Both the position numbers and the translations under genes were made by a program. The notes under the pieces were generated by a model. The model saw only the letters and a program-made list of their open reading frames with translations. It searched no databases and had not been told where the DNA came from. Shown one piece after another: positions 45,289 to 54,054 of a DNA stretch of 64,000 nucleotides. The stretch spans positions 62,001 through 126,000 of the forward strand of contig VXMJ01000026.1 in the NCBI GenBank assembly GCA_009841145.1, read 5' to 3'. This stretch comes from Caldilineaceae bacterium SB0661_bin_34 (GTDB lineage Bacteria; Chloroflexota; Anaerolineae; Caldilineales; Caldilineaceae). Each line of letters opens with the position of its first letter. Positions within the stretch are counted from its first letter, which is position 1.

Positions 45289-47214
45289 TCACGTCCGCCG
45301 CGGTTGGCGGCTCCCAAGATCGGAGGCCACGGCTGCCGGGTGCAGGCCGTTCGCGGAAGGAGTTCCGGCCGGGATTCCCAACTCTGCCTGATAGTCCAGG
45401 AACTGCATGTCGTACAGGGTGCGGTACAGGCCGGCCGTCTCGTACAGGTCGTCGTGGGTACCTTCCTCAGCGATATTGCCGTGGTCCAGCACGAATATCT
45501 TGTCCGCGTTGCGAATTGTGCTCAGGCGGTGGGCGATGACCACCGATGTCCGCTGAGCCAACAGGCGGTCCAGGGCTTCCTGGATCATGGCTTCAGTGAC
45601 GGTGTCCACACTGGAGGTTGCCTCGTCCATGATCAGGATCCGCGGATCGGCCAGGATGGCCCGGGCAATACAAATCAGCTGCCGCTGTCCCACGGACAGA
45701 TTCGTGGCGCCCTCCTCCACCTCGGTCTCGTAGCCGTCCACCAGTTCGACAATGAAATCGTGTGCGTTGGCCTCCTGGGCAACCCTGATCACATCGTCCA
45801 TGCCGGCATCCGGACGGGCAAACCGAATGTTGTCGGCTACGGTGCCTGTGAACAAGTGGGGTTCCTGGGTAACCATGCCCATCTGGGATCGCAGTGAGCT
45901 CTGGGTGACGGTCTTTACGTCCACGCCGTCGATCAGCACCCGGCCGTCGGTCGCGTCATAGAAACGGGGTATGAGATTGGCGATGGAGGTCTTGCCGGCC
46001 CCCGTGGGACCAACCAGGGCGATCGTCTGGCCCTGTTCGACCACGAGGTTGATGTTGTGGAGAACCGCCACGGACTCGTCGTAGTGAAACCCGACGTTCG
46101 AGAACTCGATGCAGCCCTGGATTGGAGGCATATGACGACCGTCCTCTGGGTCCTTCACGCCTTCGTCGGTGTCCAGGATCTCAATGATCTTTTCGCCGCC
46201 GGCCATGGCCGACTGCATGGTTGTGAACAGATGGCTCAATTCCTGAATGGGCTGGAAGAACCGGGTTGCGTAGGCAAGGAACGCGGCCACGATTCCAACG
46301 GTGATCCCTTCCAGGTTGTTGATTGCAGCGCGGGCACCGAACAGCAGAATCAGGCAGGTGGCAACCACACTCATGATTTCCACCACAGGCAGAAAGGTGA
46401 ACGCCAGCTTCATCGAATGGATGTTGGCCTGCCGGGTGCTGCTGTTGTCCGCGTCGAACAGGCGGGCCATTTTCGGTTCCTGGCCGAAGGCCTGGACCAC
46501 CCGCATCCCGGTTAGGGTCTCGGCGAAGTTGCCGATCATGTCGGCGGCAAGGGTCCGCGTCTGCCGGAAACGGTCGCGTGCCTTTCTGGAGAAGATGTAG
46601 GTCGACAGGGCCATGAAAGGGATGACCGTAAAGGTCAGCAGGGCCAGGTTCGCGTTCAGGGCCAGCATCACCCACACGATGCCGACCAGCAGGATGACAT
46701 CGCTGAACAACTGAATGAGGCCCTGCGACAGGAGCTCGTTGATTACCGACACGTCCCCAATGACCCGCGAAACGATGACCCCAACGATGCGACGCGTGTG
46801 GTAGTCAATCGGCAGGATTTGCAGCTTGGTTACCAGTTCCAGCCGAAGTGTGGCCAGTACCCGCTGGCCAACCCAGGCCATGAAGTAACGCTGCAGCACC
46901 TGGAATACAAATGTGCCTCCGTAGGCGAGAGCAATGGTCACCGAGATGCGCAGGAGTGCCCCGGCGTCCGCCGCCTTGATGTGGATGTCGATCGCGTCCT
47001 TGATCAGGATGGGAATCCACAGCGACAGGCCGGTCACCAGCAACATCGACGCGAATGCCGCGGACATCTTGGCCTTGTGTGGTTTCAGGTATGCCAGGAG
47101 CCGGGCGACGATGTAGCGGGAAAAGCGGACATCCGCGTCGGAGTCGTCGGAACCAGGTGTGTTGTGGCGCACCGACCGGACAATCGAGCGGTAGGCAGAG
47201 CTGCTCATCGACAT
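45289..47214 (-). CDS. ABC exporter half-transporter, catalytically competent subunit
   Basis: Half-transporter of 641 residues. Membrane domain ~50-370, with TRTLAADMIGNFAETLTGMRVVQAFGQE as a typical coupling stretch. ATPase domain: Walker A GPTGAGKTS, signature LSVGQRQ, Walker B ILIMDEATSSVD with catalytic Glu, switch His in VIAHRLST. The upstream partner has consensus LSGGQ but degenerate Walker B and switch, so this is the active-site subunit of a heterodimer. ATG 47214 follows AAGGAG at 9 bases, a strong ribosome site. It converges on the mannonate-dehydratase-like gene, with 18 bp between stops. Confidence 0.92.
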   Translation of the reverse strand: MSMSSSAYRSIVRSVRHNTPGSDDSDADVRFSRYIVARLLAYLKPHKAKMSAAFASMLLVTGLSLWIPILIKDAIDIHIKAADAGALLRISVTIALAYGGTFVFQVLQRYFMAWVGQRVLATLRLELVTKLQILPIDYHTRRIVGVIVSRVIGDVSVINELLSQGLIQLFSDVILLVGIVWVMLALNANLALLTFTVIPFMALSTYIFSRKARDRFRQTRTLAADMIGNFAETLTGMRVVQAFGQEPKMARLFDADNSSTRQANIHSMKLAFTFLPVVEIMSVVATCLILLFGARAAINNLEGITVGIVAAFLAYATRFFQPIQELSHLFTTMQSAMAGGEKIIEILDTDEGVKDPEDGRHMPPIQGCIEFSNVGFHYDESVAVLHNINLVVEQGQTIALVGPTGAGKTSIANLIPRFYDATDGRVLIDGVDVKTVTQSSLRSQMGMVTQEPHLFTGTVADNIRFARPDAGMDDVIRVAQEANAHDFIVELVDGYETEVEEGATNLSVGQRQLICIARAILADPRILIMDEATSSVDTVTEAMIQEALDRLLAQRTSVVIAHRLSTIRNADKIFVLDHGNIAEEGTHDDLYETAGLYRTLYDMQFLDYQAELGIPAGTPSANGLHPAAVASDLGSRQPRRT

Positions 47215-47251
47215 GGCCGTTTTCTCCTTGCCGGGGGCACCACATGGCGGG

Positions 47252-49075
47252 TCATCGCCGCAATTGCCCTTCGTAAATGCTTCGGTAAATCGAGGAGGAT
47301 TCCCAGAGATCGCGGTGCGTGCCCAGCCCGGCAACACGGCCCTTGTCCAACAGCAGGATTTTGTCCGCCCTGCGTACCGTGCTGAGGCGCTGGGCGATCA
47401 CGATGGAAGTTCGATTCGCCATCAGGTTGTCGAGGGCCGCTTGGATCAGCCGTTCGGTTTCAGTGTCCACGCTGGAGGTGGCGTCGTCCAAAATCAGGAT
47501 TTTGGGGTTCACGATCAGGGCGCGTGCAATGGACAGACGTTGCCTCTGCCCGCCCGACAGGGTGGTGCCCCGTTCTCCAACCCGGGAGTCGTACTGCTGC
47601 GGCATCTCCATGATGAAGTCGTGTGCCTGTGCCGCCTTGGCCGCCTCCACGATCCGGTCCTGGTCCGGATCGTCCAGGCCAAAACCGATGTTTTCGCGGA
47701 TCGATGTGGCGAACAGGACCGGATCCTGCAGGACACTGGCCACCTGCCGCCGCAAGGAGTGCAGTTGGACGTGCCGGACATCGATTCCGTCAATCAGCAC
47801 CCGGCCGCCGGAGGCTTCGTAGAAACGCGGGATCAGGTTGATGAGCGTCGACTTCCCGGATCCGGTCGCACCGAGCAAGGCCAGTATCTCGCCGGCCTTC
47901 AACTCGAACGAGACATCCGTGATGGCACGGTTGACGGGCGTGTAGTTGAAGGAGACGCGATCGAATTCGATGTCGCCCCGGATGGGCGGCAGCGGTGGGG
48001 TGCCGTCTCCGTCCGCAATGGCCGACTTGGTATCAAGGACTTCGAATACCCGTTCGCTGGATGCGCCGGCCATGGCGACGAAGGGAACGATCATGCCCAT
48101 GCGTCGAATGGGCATGATCAGTTGGGCCAGGTAGGTCATGAAGGCCAACAGTTCGCCCAACGACAGGGACTGGTTGATGACTGCCCGTCCACCGAAATAA
48201 ACCACCACTACCGATCCAAGGCCTGCCAAGAGGTCGAGCAGGGGAATCCGCACGGAACGCATCCGGGCTGCGTCGGCGGAGTGCTCGAACCACACCGAAT
48301 TGGCTGCGTTGTACGCCCCCACCTGTGCTTTCTCCTGGGCAAATGCCTTGACTACCCTGATGCCCCGCAGATTTTGTTCGAGAACCGTGGTCAACACGCC
48401 CAGCTGCTTTTGGATTTCCATCGACAGTGGGCGGTAGGCCTTGGCGAATGTCCAGGCCTGCCACGTGAGCGGCGGAATGACCAGCATGGCCAGAATTGCC
48501 AGGAGGGGATCCATCGCGAACAGGACCGCGGCGGTGGCGATCATCAGGAACAGGGCGTTGACAATGCCCAGCAGCGCTCGACCGGTCAGGAATCGCAGCC
48601 GTTCCACGTCCTGGGCCGCCCGGGACAACAGGTCCCCGGCCGTGGACCGATCGTGAAACCGAAAGGAGAGACTGCAAAGCTTGCGGTAGAGGGCGTTGCG
48701 CAACCTGTAGGCCACGGACTGCGAGACCACCTCCGAGTTGACTCCCGCCAAGTAGGTGAACCCGCCGCGCAACAGGCTCAACAGCAACAGGACCGCCACC
48801 GATGCCATGACAATTCCCATCTTGTCGGCCACCAGGGCCGGTGGAATCGCCTCCGCAATCCATTGGGGAATGCCCGCGTGAAGAGGTGCCTCGCCGATTC
48901 CCGAATCAACGATCCACTTGACAAACTGGGGAATGATGAGGGTGACGATCGTTTGTCCGATCGTTCCCACATAGGCGCCCGCCACGTTCAACTTGTGGTG
49001 GCGCAACAGCCGCAGGGGCCTTAGGTATAGCTCTAAACCGGATGGCGAGGGTTGATCGGACGCGGCGGCAGCCAT
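47252..49075 (-). CDS. ABC exporter half-transporter, degenerate-site subunit
   Basis: Half-transporter of 607 residues, first gene of the pair. ATPase domain: Walker A GATGSGKST, consensus signature LSGGQRQR, but Walker B ends ILILDDATSS with Asp for the catalytic Glu, and the switch region reads VIAQRLST with Gln for His. Both changes together mark the inactive ATP site of heterodimeric exporters (TM287/288, BmrCD). The gene 37 bp downstream supplies the other half. A -35/-10 promoter lies upstream. The substrate is unknown; drugs, lipids or peptides are all exported by this class. Confidence 0.92.
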   Translation of the reverse strand: MAAAASDQPSPSGLELYLRPLRLLRHHKLNVAGAYVGTIGQTIVTLIIPQFVKWIVDSGIGEAPLHAGIPQWIAEAIPPALVADKMGIVMASVAVLLLLSLLRGGFTYLAGVNSEVVSQSVAYRLRNALYRKLCSLSFRFHDRSTAGDLLSRAAQDVERLRFLTGRALLGIVNALFLMIATAAVLFAMDPLLAILAMLVIPPLTWQAWTFAKAYRPLSMEIQKQLGVLTTVLEQNLRGIRVVKAFAQEKAQVGAYNAANSVWFEHSADAARMRSVRIPLLDLLAGLGSVVVVYFGGRAVINQSLSLGELLAFMTYLAQLIMPIRRMGMIVPFVAMAGASSERVFEVLDTKSAIADGDGTPPLPPIRGDIEFDRVSFNYTPVNRAITDVSFELKAGEILALLGATGSGKSTLINLIPRFYEASGGRVLIDGIDVRHVQLHSLRRQVASVLQDPVLFATSIRENIGFGLDDPDQDRIVEAAKAAQAHDFIMEMPQQYDSRVGERGTTLSGGQRQRLSIARALIVNPKILILDDATSSVDTETERLIQAALDNLMANRTSIVIAQRLSTVRRADKILLLDKGRVAGLGTHRDLWESSSIYRSIYEGQLRR

Positions 49076-49134
49076 TGGGGGACACGGCCCGTGCCCTTTT
49101 TGACAATCTCGGCACAGACCGCTCTGTTGAATTT

Positions 49135-49162
49135 ATTGTAGTGCACAAGAATCCGCGGACAA
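49135..49162 (-). promoter_or_regulatory. promoter of the ABC exporter operon
   Basis: On the reverse strand TTGTCC (49162-49157) and TACAAT (49140-49135) are 16 bp apart; the -10 lies 59 bp before ATG 49075. Confidence 0.6.
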
Positions 49163-49285
49163 AATCTGGGGCTGCGGCAGTGCAGGCCGGGACAGGTCGT
49201 TTGCCTACCCGCGTCATCTGCATCCGGGCTCCGCACCGCACCCGATGGAACGTTGTGGTACATGACGTCTTTTACGTTAGACGAG

Positions 49286-49294
49286 TGATAGAAT
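49286..49294 (+). promoter_or_regulatory. possible extended -10 upstream of the SDR/purA genes
   Basis: TGATAGAAT on the + strand has the TGN-TAxAAT form seen elsewhere in the window. It is 225 bp before the SDR start, implying a long leader, so it is a weak call. Confidence 0.35.
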
Positions 49295-49519
49295 CGCCCT
49301 TGGGTGCCGTGGTAAGTCCCCTCCGACGCACACGGTATTCGACGGTTGGCCGGGCGTTGTTGGGAACGCAGTTATCCAGGTTGTCCTCAACGGTGTTTGC
49401 AAACCGACTTCGCGCTGTGGATCGCTCCCGCCCTTGGGTCAGGGATGCGTCGGGCGTGCACCAGACCCCATGTCGTCCTCCGAAGCGCACTCCCCGGGCA
49501 CAGGAAGGTAGGCGGAATC

Positions 49520-50272
49520 GTGGCCGCAAACCGACTGTTCAGCCTCAACGGTGAGGCCGCGCTCGTGACCGGAGGGGGCACCGGAATCGGGGCTGCCATC
49601 TCCCGCCTGTTTCTGCATATGGGCGCCCAGGTGACCATCGCCAGCCGCCGCGAATCGAAACTCCAGGCATTTTGCAACAGCGTTCCGCAACACGCCTCTT
49701 CCCTGCATGCCGTCCCGGGCGACGTGGCCGTGGACAGCGAGCGGATTGTGGCGACCGCTGTCGCTGCGATGGGAAGCATCAGCATTCTGGTCAACAACGC
49801 TTCCACCTCGGTGGGCAAACCCATGCGCGACATGACTGGAGCGGAGTGGCAAACGGTCTACACCACAAATCTGGAGGCTGCGTTTCGGCTTTGCCAAAGT
49901 GCCCTGCCAAGCCTGGAGGCGAACCGCGGATGCATTCTGCATATCAGCAGCGCGAGTGCCGTCGCAGGCGACTACGACGATGCGGCCTACGTATCCAGCA
50001 AGAGTGGCCTGGAGGGTTTCAGCCGGCATTTGGCGGTGGAACTGGCCGCGGACGGGGTTCGTTCCAACGTGATTCGGCCGGGTTTGATCAATACGGAGGC
50101 CTTTGCGGATTACCCGGACGAATTCTTTGAGTCCCAGATCCCCCTAATCCCGCTCGGGCGTCTGGGCAGTCCCGAGGATGTGGCCTACGCGGCCCTATAC
50201 CTGTGCTCACGCGAGGCGGCGTTTGTAACCGGCGCCGTTCTCACGGTGGACGGGGGCGAAACGCGCATCTGA
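49520..50272 (+). CDS. SDR family oxidoreductase
   Basis: Classical short-chain dehydrogenase of 250 residues. Cofactor motif TGGGTGIG (17-24), NNAST after strand 4, catalytic Ser in ISSASA, and Y157-x3-K161 (YVSSK). The C-terminal [12 protein letters not shown] is a family hallmark. Substrate unknown; FabG-like and sugar or polyol dehydrogenases look alike. The start is probably GTG 49520 with GGCGGA upstream. purA follows 59 bp downstream. Confidence 0.88.
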   Translation: MAANRLFSLNGEAALVTGGGTGIGAAISRLFLHMGAQVTIASRRESKLQAFCNSVPQHASSLHAVPGDVAVDSERIVATAVAAMGSISILVNNASTSVGKPMRDMTGAEWQTVYTTNLEAAFRLCQSALPSLEANRGCILHISSASAVAGDYDDAAYVSSKSGLEGFSRHLAVELAADGVRSNVIRPGLINTEAFADYPDEFFESQIPLIPLGRLGSPEDVAYAALYLCSREAAFVTGAVLTVDGGETRI

Positions 50273-50331
50273 CTCCCTTGATCAGGGTTCGCACCCCGGA
50301 CCGACCCATTTTCCAACCAGAAGGTAGAAGC

Positions 50332-51615
50332 ATGCCAGCAACAGCAATCGTCGGAGCACAGTTCGGAGACGAGGGCAAGGGCCGCATCGTAGACTATCTG
50401 GCTCGCGGCGCGGCGATGGTGGTCCGGTTCCAGGGGGGCAGCAATGCCGGCCATACCGTGGTGAACGAATTCGGCACGTTCAAGCTCCACGGAATCCCCA
50501 GCGGAATCTTTTTCCCGGACACGCGGAACGTCATCGGCAGCGGTTGTGTGGTCAATCCGGAAACCCTGCAGGAAGAGATCGAGGATCTGGAAGCCAGGGG
50601 AGTCAGCACGGACAATCTCTGGATCAGCAGCAGGGCCCACATGTTGATGCCCTATCACCGGGAAGCGGACGGCCTTGAGGAGGAGATGCGCAGCGGCGAT
50701 CAGAAGATCGGCACGACCAGGCAGGGAATCGGTCCGGCCTACAGTGACAAGACGGCGCGGGAAGGATTGCGAATGGGCGACCTGCTCAACAGTTCCTGGC
50801 TCGAGGTTCGACTGGAAAGTGCGGTGGCCCGGGCCAACCGGTATCGCCAGTCGATGGGGGCTGCACCCGTGGATCCGGATCGGATGATGGACATGTGTGA
50901 TCGGGCCCGTACCGCCTTGGCGGATCGGATTGTGGACACTGTGCCCATGATGAAGGAAGTCCTCAACGCGGACAGCCACATTCTGCTGGAGGGGCAGCTT
51001 GGGGTCATGCGGGACCTTGACTGGGGAATCTACCCCTTCGTCACCTCCAGCAATCCCACCTCGGCATTCGCCGCGGCCGGTGCCGGCCTGCCTATTCAGG
51101 CCATCCGTCGCGTGGTAGGGGTTGCCAAGGCGTACAACACCGCCGTGGGCACGGGGCCGATGCCGGCGGAACTGCACGACGAGAACGGAGCCCGTTTGCG
51201 GGAGATTGGCCACGAGTACGGTGCTACCACCGGACGTCCCCGTCGGTGCGGCTGGCTCGATCTGGTCGGGTTGCGTTACGCGGCCTGGGTGAACGGCATG
51301 ACTGAACTGTGCATGACCAAACTCGATGTCCTGGATGGATTCAAGACGGTTCGGGTTTGCACAGGCTATCGCATGCCCGACGGCCGGGTTGAGCGGGACA
51401 GCGTTCCCGCCGCTGCCGATCTGGCGGAAATTACCCCAATCATGGAAAGTTTTCCCGGCTGGGAAGAAGATACTACCGGATGCCGTTCCTTTGACGAATT
51501 GCCGCGCAACGCCCGGGAGTACGTGACTTGGATTGCCGACCGGGTCGGGATCCCGATTCCCTACATCGGGGTCGGTCCGGCGCGTGAGCAGATGGTGGTC
51601 AATCCCGGCGACTGA
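50332..51615 (+). CDS. purA: adenylosuccinate synthetase
   Basis: GTP-dependent enzyme of 427 residues, the family's usual length, that joins IMP and aspartate in AMP synthesis. The P-loop is GDEGKG (12-17) with catalytic Asp13; His41 lies in [21 protein letters not shown] near the end is the signature with the substrate-binding arginines. ATG 50332 follows AAGGTAG. purB begins 25 bp after the stop, so both steps of the IMP-to-AMP branch are together. Confidence 0.97.
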   Translation: MPATAIVGAQFGDEGKGRIVDYLARGAAMVVRFQGGSNAGHTVVNEFGTFKLHGIPSGIFFPDTRNVIGSGCVVNPETLQEEIEDLEARGVSTDNLWISSRAHMLMPYHREADGLEEEMRSGDQKIGTTRQGIGPAYSDKTAREGLRMGDLLNSSWLEVRLESAVARANRYRQSMGAAPVDPDRMMDMCDRARTALADRIVDTVPMMKEVLNADSHILLEGQLGVMRDLDWGIYPFVTSSNPTSAFAAAGAGLPIQAIRRVVGVAKAYNTAVGTGPMPAELHDENGARLREIGHEYGATTGRPRRCGWLDLVGLRYAAWVNGMTELCMTKLDVLDGFKTVRVCTGYRMPDGRVERDSVPAAADLAEITPIMESFPGWEEDTTGCRSFDELPRNAREYVTWIADRVGIPIPYIGVGPAREQMVVNPGD

Positions 51616-51640
51616 AATTCACACGCCGTACTATGGCCCG

Positions 51641-53077
51641 ATGACCGAGACGTTCAGCCACGACACCTTCATCTCGCCGTTGAGCTGGCGTTACGGCAGC
51701 CGACGCATGCGGGTCGTTTGGAGCGAGGTCCGCAAACGCAAGTTGCTGAGGCGTTTTTGGGTCGCCTTGGCGAAGGCACAGGCGGAGTGTGGCGTTGTGT
51801 CCTGGGAACAGGCCAGGGACCTGGAAGCCAGGCAGGACGATGTCGATCTGCGCCGCTCTGCCGAGATCGAAGCCGAGGTGCGCCATGACCTGGTGGCCGA
51901 AATCCGGACGTTTGCGGAGCAGTGCCCCGTAGGTGGAGGCATCATCCATTTGGGGGCAACGTCGAACGATGCCCTGGACAACGTCGACGCACTGCGCATG
52001 CAGGAAAGTCTTGGTCTGGTTGAACGGCGACTGGCGGATCTGCTGGCAACGGTTGACGACCGCATTGAACAGTGGGCCGACGTGCCGGTGATGGCGTTTA
52101 CTCACATCCAGCCGGCGGAACCCACTACCGCCGGATACCGGGTTGCCTGTTTCGGCCAGGACCTGCTGATGGATTTCGCGGCTGTGCAACGGGAGCGCCG
52201 CGCCGTCAAGGGCAAGGGAGTCAAGGGTGCCGTGGGAACGGCAGCACCGTTCGCGGAACTGCTGGCAGGCACCGGCTGGACCGCCGCCCAACTGGAGCAA
52301 ATGGTTATGCGCAGTCTCGGTTTGGAGGCGTTTACGGTCGCAACGCAAACCATGCCCCGCAAGCAGGAACTGCAGATAGCACAGGTTCTCAGCGGCATTG
52401 CCGGTTCCCTGCACAAGTTTGCCCTGGACAGCCGCATCCTCCAGAGCCGGATGATCGGCGAGTGGTCCGAAGAGTTCGGAGAACACCAGGTCGGTTCGAG
52501 CGCAATGCCGTTCAAGCGCAATCCGATCGCGGCCGAGAATATCTGCAGCCTGGCGCGGCAAGTGTCGGCCCAGGTCTCGGTGGCTTGGCAGAACCATGCC
52601 AACGCCATTCTGGAGCGGACGCTTGATGACAGTGGGAACCGTCGGTTGTTTCTCCCGGAACTGTTCCTTCTCACTGACGAAATCCTACGCCGCACCGGGA
52701 AACTGCTCAAAGGCCTGAGTCTGGACCGTCAGCGGAGTCGTTCGACGCTGGACGGCTACGGGCAATTCGCGGCCAGTGAACGCGTCCTGCTGGCCGCGGT
52801 GCGCGCCGGTGGCAACCGCCAGGTCCTGCATGAAGTGTTGCGCCGCCACTGTCTGACTGCATGGTCCGATGTGGAGCAGGGGAAAGACAATCGACTGTCC
52901 GACCTGCTGGTGGCTGATCCGGACATCCGTGCCTGGTTGTCCTCGGAGACAGTGCACTCCCTCATGTCGGTGGATGCGTATCTGGGAGACGCACCGGCCC
53001 GGGCCCGGGCTGTGGGCGACGCCATCAGGCGGGTTGTCTGCAACGGGATTGCTGCCGACGGTCCGGAGGGTGCGTGA
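51641..53077 (+). CDS. purB: adenylosuccinate lyase
   Basis: Fumarase/aspartase-superfamily lyase of 478 residues that releases fumarate from adenylosuccinate and SAICAR. The superfamily signature SSAMPFKRNP begins at residue 286 with the catalytic Ser; the LGATSNDALDN region and FTHIQPAEPTT carry the active-site His residues. ATG 51641 is chosen by family start; the upstream in-frame part overlaps purA. The stop overlaps the next ATG by one base (TGATG). Confidence 0.95.
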   Translation: MTETFSHDTFISPLSWRYGSRRMRVVWSEVRKRKLLRRFWVALAKAQAECGVVSWEQARDLEARQDDVDLRRSAEIEAEVRHDLVAEIRTFAEQCPVGGGIIHLGATSNDALDNVDALRMQESLGLVERRLADLLATVDDRIEQWADVPVMAFTHIQPAEPTTAGYRVACFGQDLLMDFAAVQRERRAVKGKGVKGAVGTAAPFAELLAGTGWTAAQLEQMVMRSLGLEAFTVATQTMPRKQELQIAQVLSGIAGSLHKFALDSRILQSRMIGEWSEEFGEHQVGSSAMPFKRNPIAAENICSLARQVSAQVSVAWQNHANAILERTLDDSGNRRLFLPELFLLTDEILRRTGKLLKGLSLDRQRSRSTLDGYGQFAASERVLLAAVRAGGNRQVLHEVLRRHCLTAWSDVEQGKDNRLSDLLVADPDIRAWLSSETVHSLMSVDAYLGDAPARARAVGDAIRRVVCNGIAADGPEGA

Positions 53078-54054
53078 TGCGGTTGGCTGTGCTGGCCGAC
53101 ATCCACGGCAACCTGCCTGCACTTGAGGCCGTGGTCACCGATGTTGAACGCCATCGGCCCGACCATGTGATCGTTGCGGGTGATCTCATCAACTCGACGC
53201 CGTTCAGTGTGGAGGTGGTTGAGTTCATCATGCAGCGGGACTGGCTCGTCATCAGGGGCAACCACGAGTTCTACTATCTCGACTTCAATTCGCCCCGTGT
53301 GCATCCGGATCTCGAAAACCCGTCGCGTTGGAGGGCACTCCATCAGCTCAACCGGATTGTTCCGGAGCACTTGGGAAACTACTTGGCTGTGCTGCCGGAC
53401 GACCTGTCGCTGAAGTGGCCATCACACGAGCCCCTGCGCGTTGTCCACGGCATGCCGGGCGATCCGCGTGCTGCCGTGTTTCCGTTTACAACCGACGAGC
53501 AGGCCTCGGAACTTCTTGCCGGCGTGGTTGAACACACCGTGGTTACGGCCCATACACACATACCCGGCGAGCGGCAGGTGGTCCGACAGGCACATGCACC
53601 GTCCGCTCTGTCGCCCAACCCGCCTTTCAAGGAGCCGGAGTTGCGGGCTGGCCACTGGCACATTATCAATCCCGGTTCGGTCGGGTTGCCCCTAAACGGC
53701 GATCCCGGTGCCGACTATGCGATTTTGGACAGTAATCCGGGCGCCGACGAGGGCGAAGGTTGGGCAGTTACTTTCTGCAAAGTGCCCTACAATCGAGAGA
53801 AGACGCTGCGGGCATACTTCGATCGCGGGGAGTTCCGGACTGGCGGTGCCATTGTGGAATTGTTCTATTGGGAAGTCGTGACCGCCCAGCCGGAGATCAT
53901 CGAATTTTTCTCGTGGGCACGTCGGCAGGGACTGAACAGCCAGGACATCGACCGGAATCTGACCCTCTACAAACAACACACCGGCCGGGACACGGCAATC
54001 GAAGCCATTGATCCAACCGGCCTGTACAAGTCCGCCGAATTCAGGCATGCCTAA
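53077..54054 (+). CDS. calcineurin-like metallophosphoesterase
   Basis: Phosphoesterase of 325 residues. Two-metal motifs are complete: LADIHGN (D8, H10), AGDLIN, RGNHEFY, VVHGMPGD and TAHTHIP. The C-terminal ~110 residues (DFHRGEF-like segments to YKSAEFRHA) are outside the core and not recognised. Members hydrolyse phosphomono- or diesters such as cyclic nucleotides; the substrate here is unknown. GGAGGG just before ATG 53077 is a strong ribosome site, within purB. It overlaps purB by 1 bp and the PolX-like gene by 8 bp. Confidence 0.88.
   Translation: MRLAVLADIHGNLPALEAVVTDVERHRPDHVIVAGDLINSTPFSVEVVEFIMQRDWLVIRGNHEFYYLDFNSPRVHPDLENPSRWRALHQLNRIVPEHLGNYLAVLPDDLSLKWPSHEPLRVVHGMPGDPRAAVFPFTTDEQASELLAGVVEHTVVTAHTHIPGERQVVRQAHAPSALSPNPPFKEPELRAGHWHIINPGSVGLPLNGDPGADYAILDSNPGADEGEGWAVTFCKVPYNREKTLRAYFDRGEFRTGGAIVELFYWEVVTAQPEIIEFFSWARRQGLNSQDIDRNLTLYKQHTGRDTAIEAIDPTGLYKSAEFRHA

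Larger units (their letters stand above)
49076..49519. other. intergenic region between divergent genes, no gene seen
   Basis: A 444 bp gap between the ABC exporter (-) and the SDR gene (+). The frame of the SDR gene is open back to 49346, but the extra 58 codons have no SDR character. A - strand promoter (49135-49162) and a + strand extended -10 (49286-49294) are the only elements I see. Confidence 0.45.

Noticed and set aside
48089..48119. 12-bp perfect inverted repeat with 7-nt loop
   Set aside because: It lies inside the ABC exporter gene and follows from its codons (MPIRRMGMI); probably coincidence.
49346..49519. in-frame upstream extension of the SDR gene
   Set aside because: The 58 extra codons lack SDR character, while GTG 49520 has a ribosome site and gives the family N-terminus.
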